Of a stretch of DNA of 7,003 nt, positions 6,545 to 7,003 are shown piece after piece. A program made the position numbers and the translations under genes. The DNA comes from CAYONP01 sp964405335 (GTDB taxonomy: Bacteria > Armatimonadota > UBA10988). How positions within the stretch are numbered: the stretch's first letter is position 1; each line of letters opens with the position of its first letter. The stretch spans positions 1 through 7,003 of the forward strand of contig CAYONP010000155.1 in the NCBI GenBank assembly GCA_964405335.1. The letters are read 5' to 3'. Under the pieces are notes generated by a model. It did not search any database. It was not told the origin of the DNA and was given only the letters and a program-made list of their open reading frames with translations.

Positions 6545-6829
6545 ATGGATCCCTTCGAGCCGGCCGCCGAACCACGTTGGGACGTGCCCGCGACGCTCGA
6601 CCCGCACTTCTGCCCCGAGTGCGGCGCGCCGCTCGACGACCAAGCGGTGGCCTGCCCGCAGTGCAACACCGTACTGGTCGACGACGTACCCGACGACGAA
6701 CCGCTCGACCCAACCACTCGCTCCGAAGCACCGCGCGTGCTGCTGGCCGTGATCGGCGCCGCGGTGCTGCTGGCCATCCTGTTCAGCATCGTCCTCTGGC
6801 CCACCCTCGCCCACGTCCTCGGCTTCTAG
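6545..6829 (+). CDS. Small zinc-ribbon protein with one C-terminal transmembrane helix
   Basis: A 94-residue protein. Four cysteines in two CPxC knuckles, CPECG (C23, C26) and CPQC (C37, C40), form a predicted zinc ribbon like those of the zinc_ribbon_2/DZR groups. An acidic linker (about 46-58, VDDVPDDEPLDP) follows. Residues about 65-86 (VLLAVIGAAVLLAILFSIVL) form a single membrane helix close to the C-terminus. The protein would be anchored by its tail with the ribbon probably in the cytoplasm, and no partner is known. GAAGGG (6533-6538) lies 6 bases before the ATG. It follows the epimerase by 45 bases in the same direction and may be co-transcribed, but nothing in the sequence ties it to sugar metabolism. 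It could serve as a protein- or nucleic-acid-binding adaptor; that is a guess. Confidence 0.8.
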   Translation: MDPFEPAAEPRWDVPATLDPHFCPECGAPLDDQAVACPQCNTVLVDDVPDDEPLDPTTRSEAPRVLLAVIGAAVLLAILFSIVLWPTLAHVLGF

Positions 6830-6832
6830 CCC

Positions 6833-6841
6833 GGGGTCAGG
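6833..6841 (+). repeat. GGGGTCAGG repeat, copy 1
   Basis: First of two identical 9-base copies in the same orientation, starting just after the stop of the zinc-ribbon gene (CCC GGGGTCAGG TCT). From memory, GGGGTCAGG-type runs are common dispersed repeats in environmental high-GC genomes, often near REP-associated transposases. No such transposase is in the window. Confidence 0.5.
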
Positions 6842-6901
6842 TCTCCGAATCCGCCAGCTTGTAACAACAGCCCCGGCGTCCGTAACCACCTGGGCGATCT
6901 G

Positions 6902-6910
6902 GGGGTCAGG
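6902..6910 (+). repeat. GGGGTCAGG repeat, copy 2
   Basis: Second identical copy, 69 bases after the first, in the context CTG GGGGTCAGG CACCAC. The two copies bracket a 60-base segment (6842-6901) that shows no gene or clear hairpin. Confidence 0.5.
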
Positions 6911-6947
6911 CACCACCGACATTCGCTCTGAGCCCCAAGACGCCCTC

Positions 6948-6984
6948 TCGGTGCCACTGGCGGCTCGCCCGCCAGTGCCGCCGA
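6948..6984. repeat. Long imperfect hairpin with a perfect 9-bp core
   Basis: CACTGGCGG (6955-6963) and CCGCCAGTG (6969-6977) are perfect complements around the 5-base loop CTCGC. After one C/C mismatch (6954/6978) the stem continues for six more pairs (6948-6953 with 6979-6984, one of them G-T). The total of 15 pairs is far beyond what composition alone readily gives. There is no T-run, so it is more likely a REP-like dispersed repeat than a factor-independent terminator, although it could still protect or end transcripts. Confidence 0.75.
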
Positions 6985-7003
6985 CGAGCTGCTGGACAGC
7001 ACT

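Larger units (their letters stand above)
6830..7003. other. Non-coding right end with repeat-like sequence
   Basis: These 174 bases contain no gene I can support on either strand. An open minus-strand frame runs through them but also crosses two real genes in reverse. They hold two GGGGTCAGG copies and one strong inverted repeat, and end in GACAGCACT at the window edge. No T-run follows the hairpin. The region reads as an accumulation of dispersed repeats after the last gene. Confidence 0.55.

Noticed and set aside
5768..6922. 384-residue open frame on the minus strand, open beyond the right edge
   Set aside because: It runs antisense through the clear SDR and the zinc-ribbon gene with no recognisable motif. 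It is a composition artefact, although the part beyond 6830 cannot be tested fully.
6955..6977. Intrinsic terminator at the hairpin after the last gene
   Set aside because: The stem is strong but no T-run follows on either strand, and it lies more than 100 bases past the last stop codon.
1..7003. CRISPR array, tRNA, rRNA, phage or toxin-antitoxin system
   Set aside because: I saw no regularly spaced repeats, no tRNA or rRNA signatures, and no nuclease, integrase or toxin motifs in the genes present.

Overview
The window is about 7 kb of very GC-rich bacterial chromosome with eight genes, all on the + strand. Gaps between them are 3, 56, 18, 16, 7, 83 and 45 bases. High GC at third codon positions, frequent GTG starts, one near-perfect housekeeping promoter and dispersed-repeat-like sequence at the right edge suggest a free-living high-GC bacterium. 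A planctomycete or another environmental PVC-type lineage is my best guess. This rests on general style, not on a marker gene, so the taxonomy is tentative.

Layout: (1) The left edge cuts into a primary-type sigma-70 factor, of which regions 2 to 4 are present. (2) A class I SAM-dependent methyltransferase follows after three bases. (3) Its stop codon lies inside the -35 box of a textbook promoter (TTGACG, 17-bp spacer, extended -10 TGCTATAAT). This promoter drives a Pro/Glu/Ala-rich lipoprotein. (4) A 70-residue protein resembling the Cse60-type small family comes next. (5) Then an extended-SDR NAD-dependent epimerase/dehydratase. (6) A polytopic membrane protein with the look of a GT-C glycosyltransferase follows after 7 bases. 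(7) After an 83-base gap comes a second extended SDR, of the CDP-paratose 2-epimerase (tyvelose epimerase)-like group. (8) The last gene encodes a small zinc-ribbon protein with one C-terminal membrane helix.

The right 174 bases hold no convincing gene. They contain two copies of GGGGTCAGG and a long imperfect hairpin (perfect 9-bp core), which look like dispersed repeats.

How the genes may work together: two nucleotide-sugar-type SDRs beside a lipid-linked-sugar-type membrane transferase fit cell-surface glycan biosynthesis. The lipoprotein and the Cse60-like protein have no assigned role. The promoter before the lipoprotein probably starts a transcript that runs at least to the GT-C gene. 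I did not find a clearly new multi-gene system. The best candidates for a closer look are the promoter that overlaps a stop codon, the Cse60-like small protein, the divergent tyvelose-epimerase-like enzyme and the repeats at the right end.
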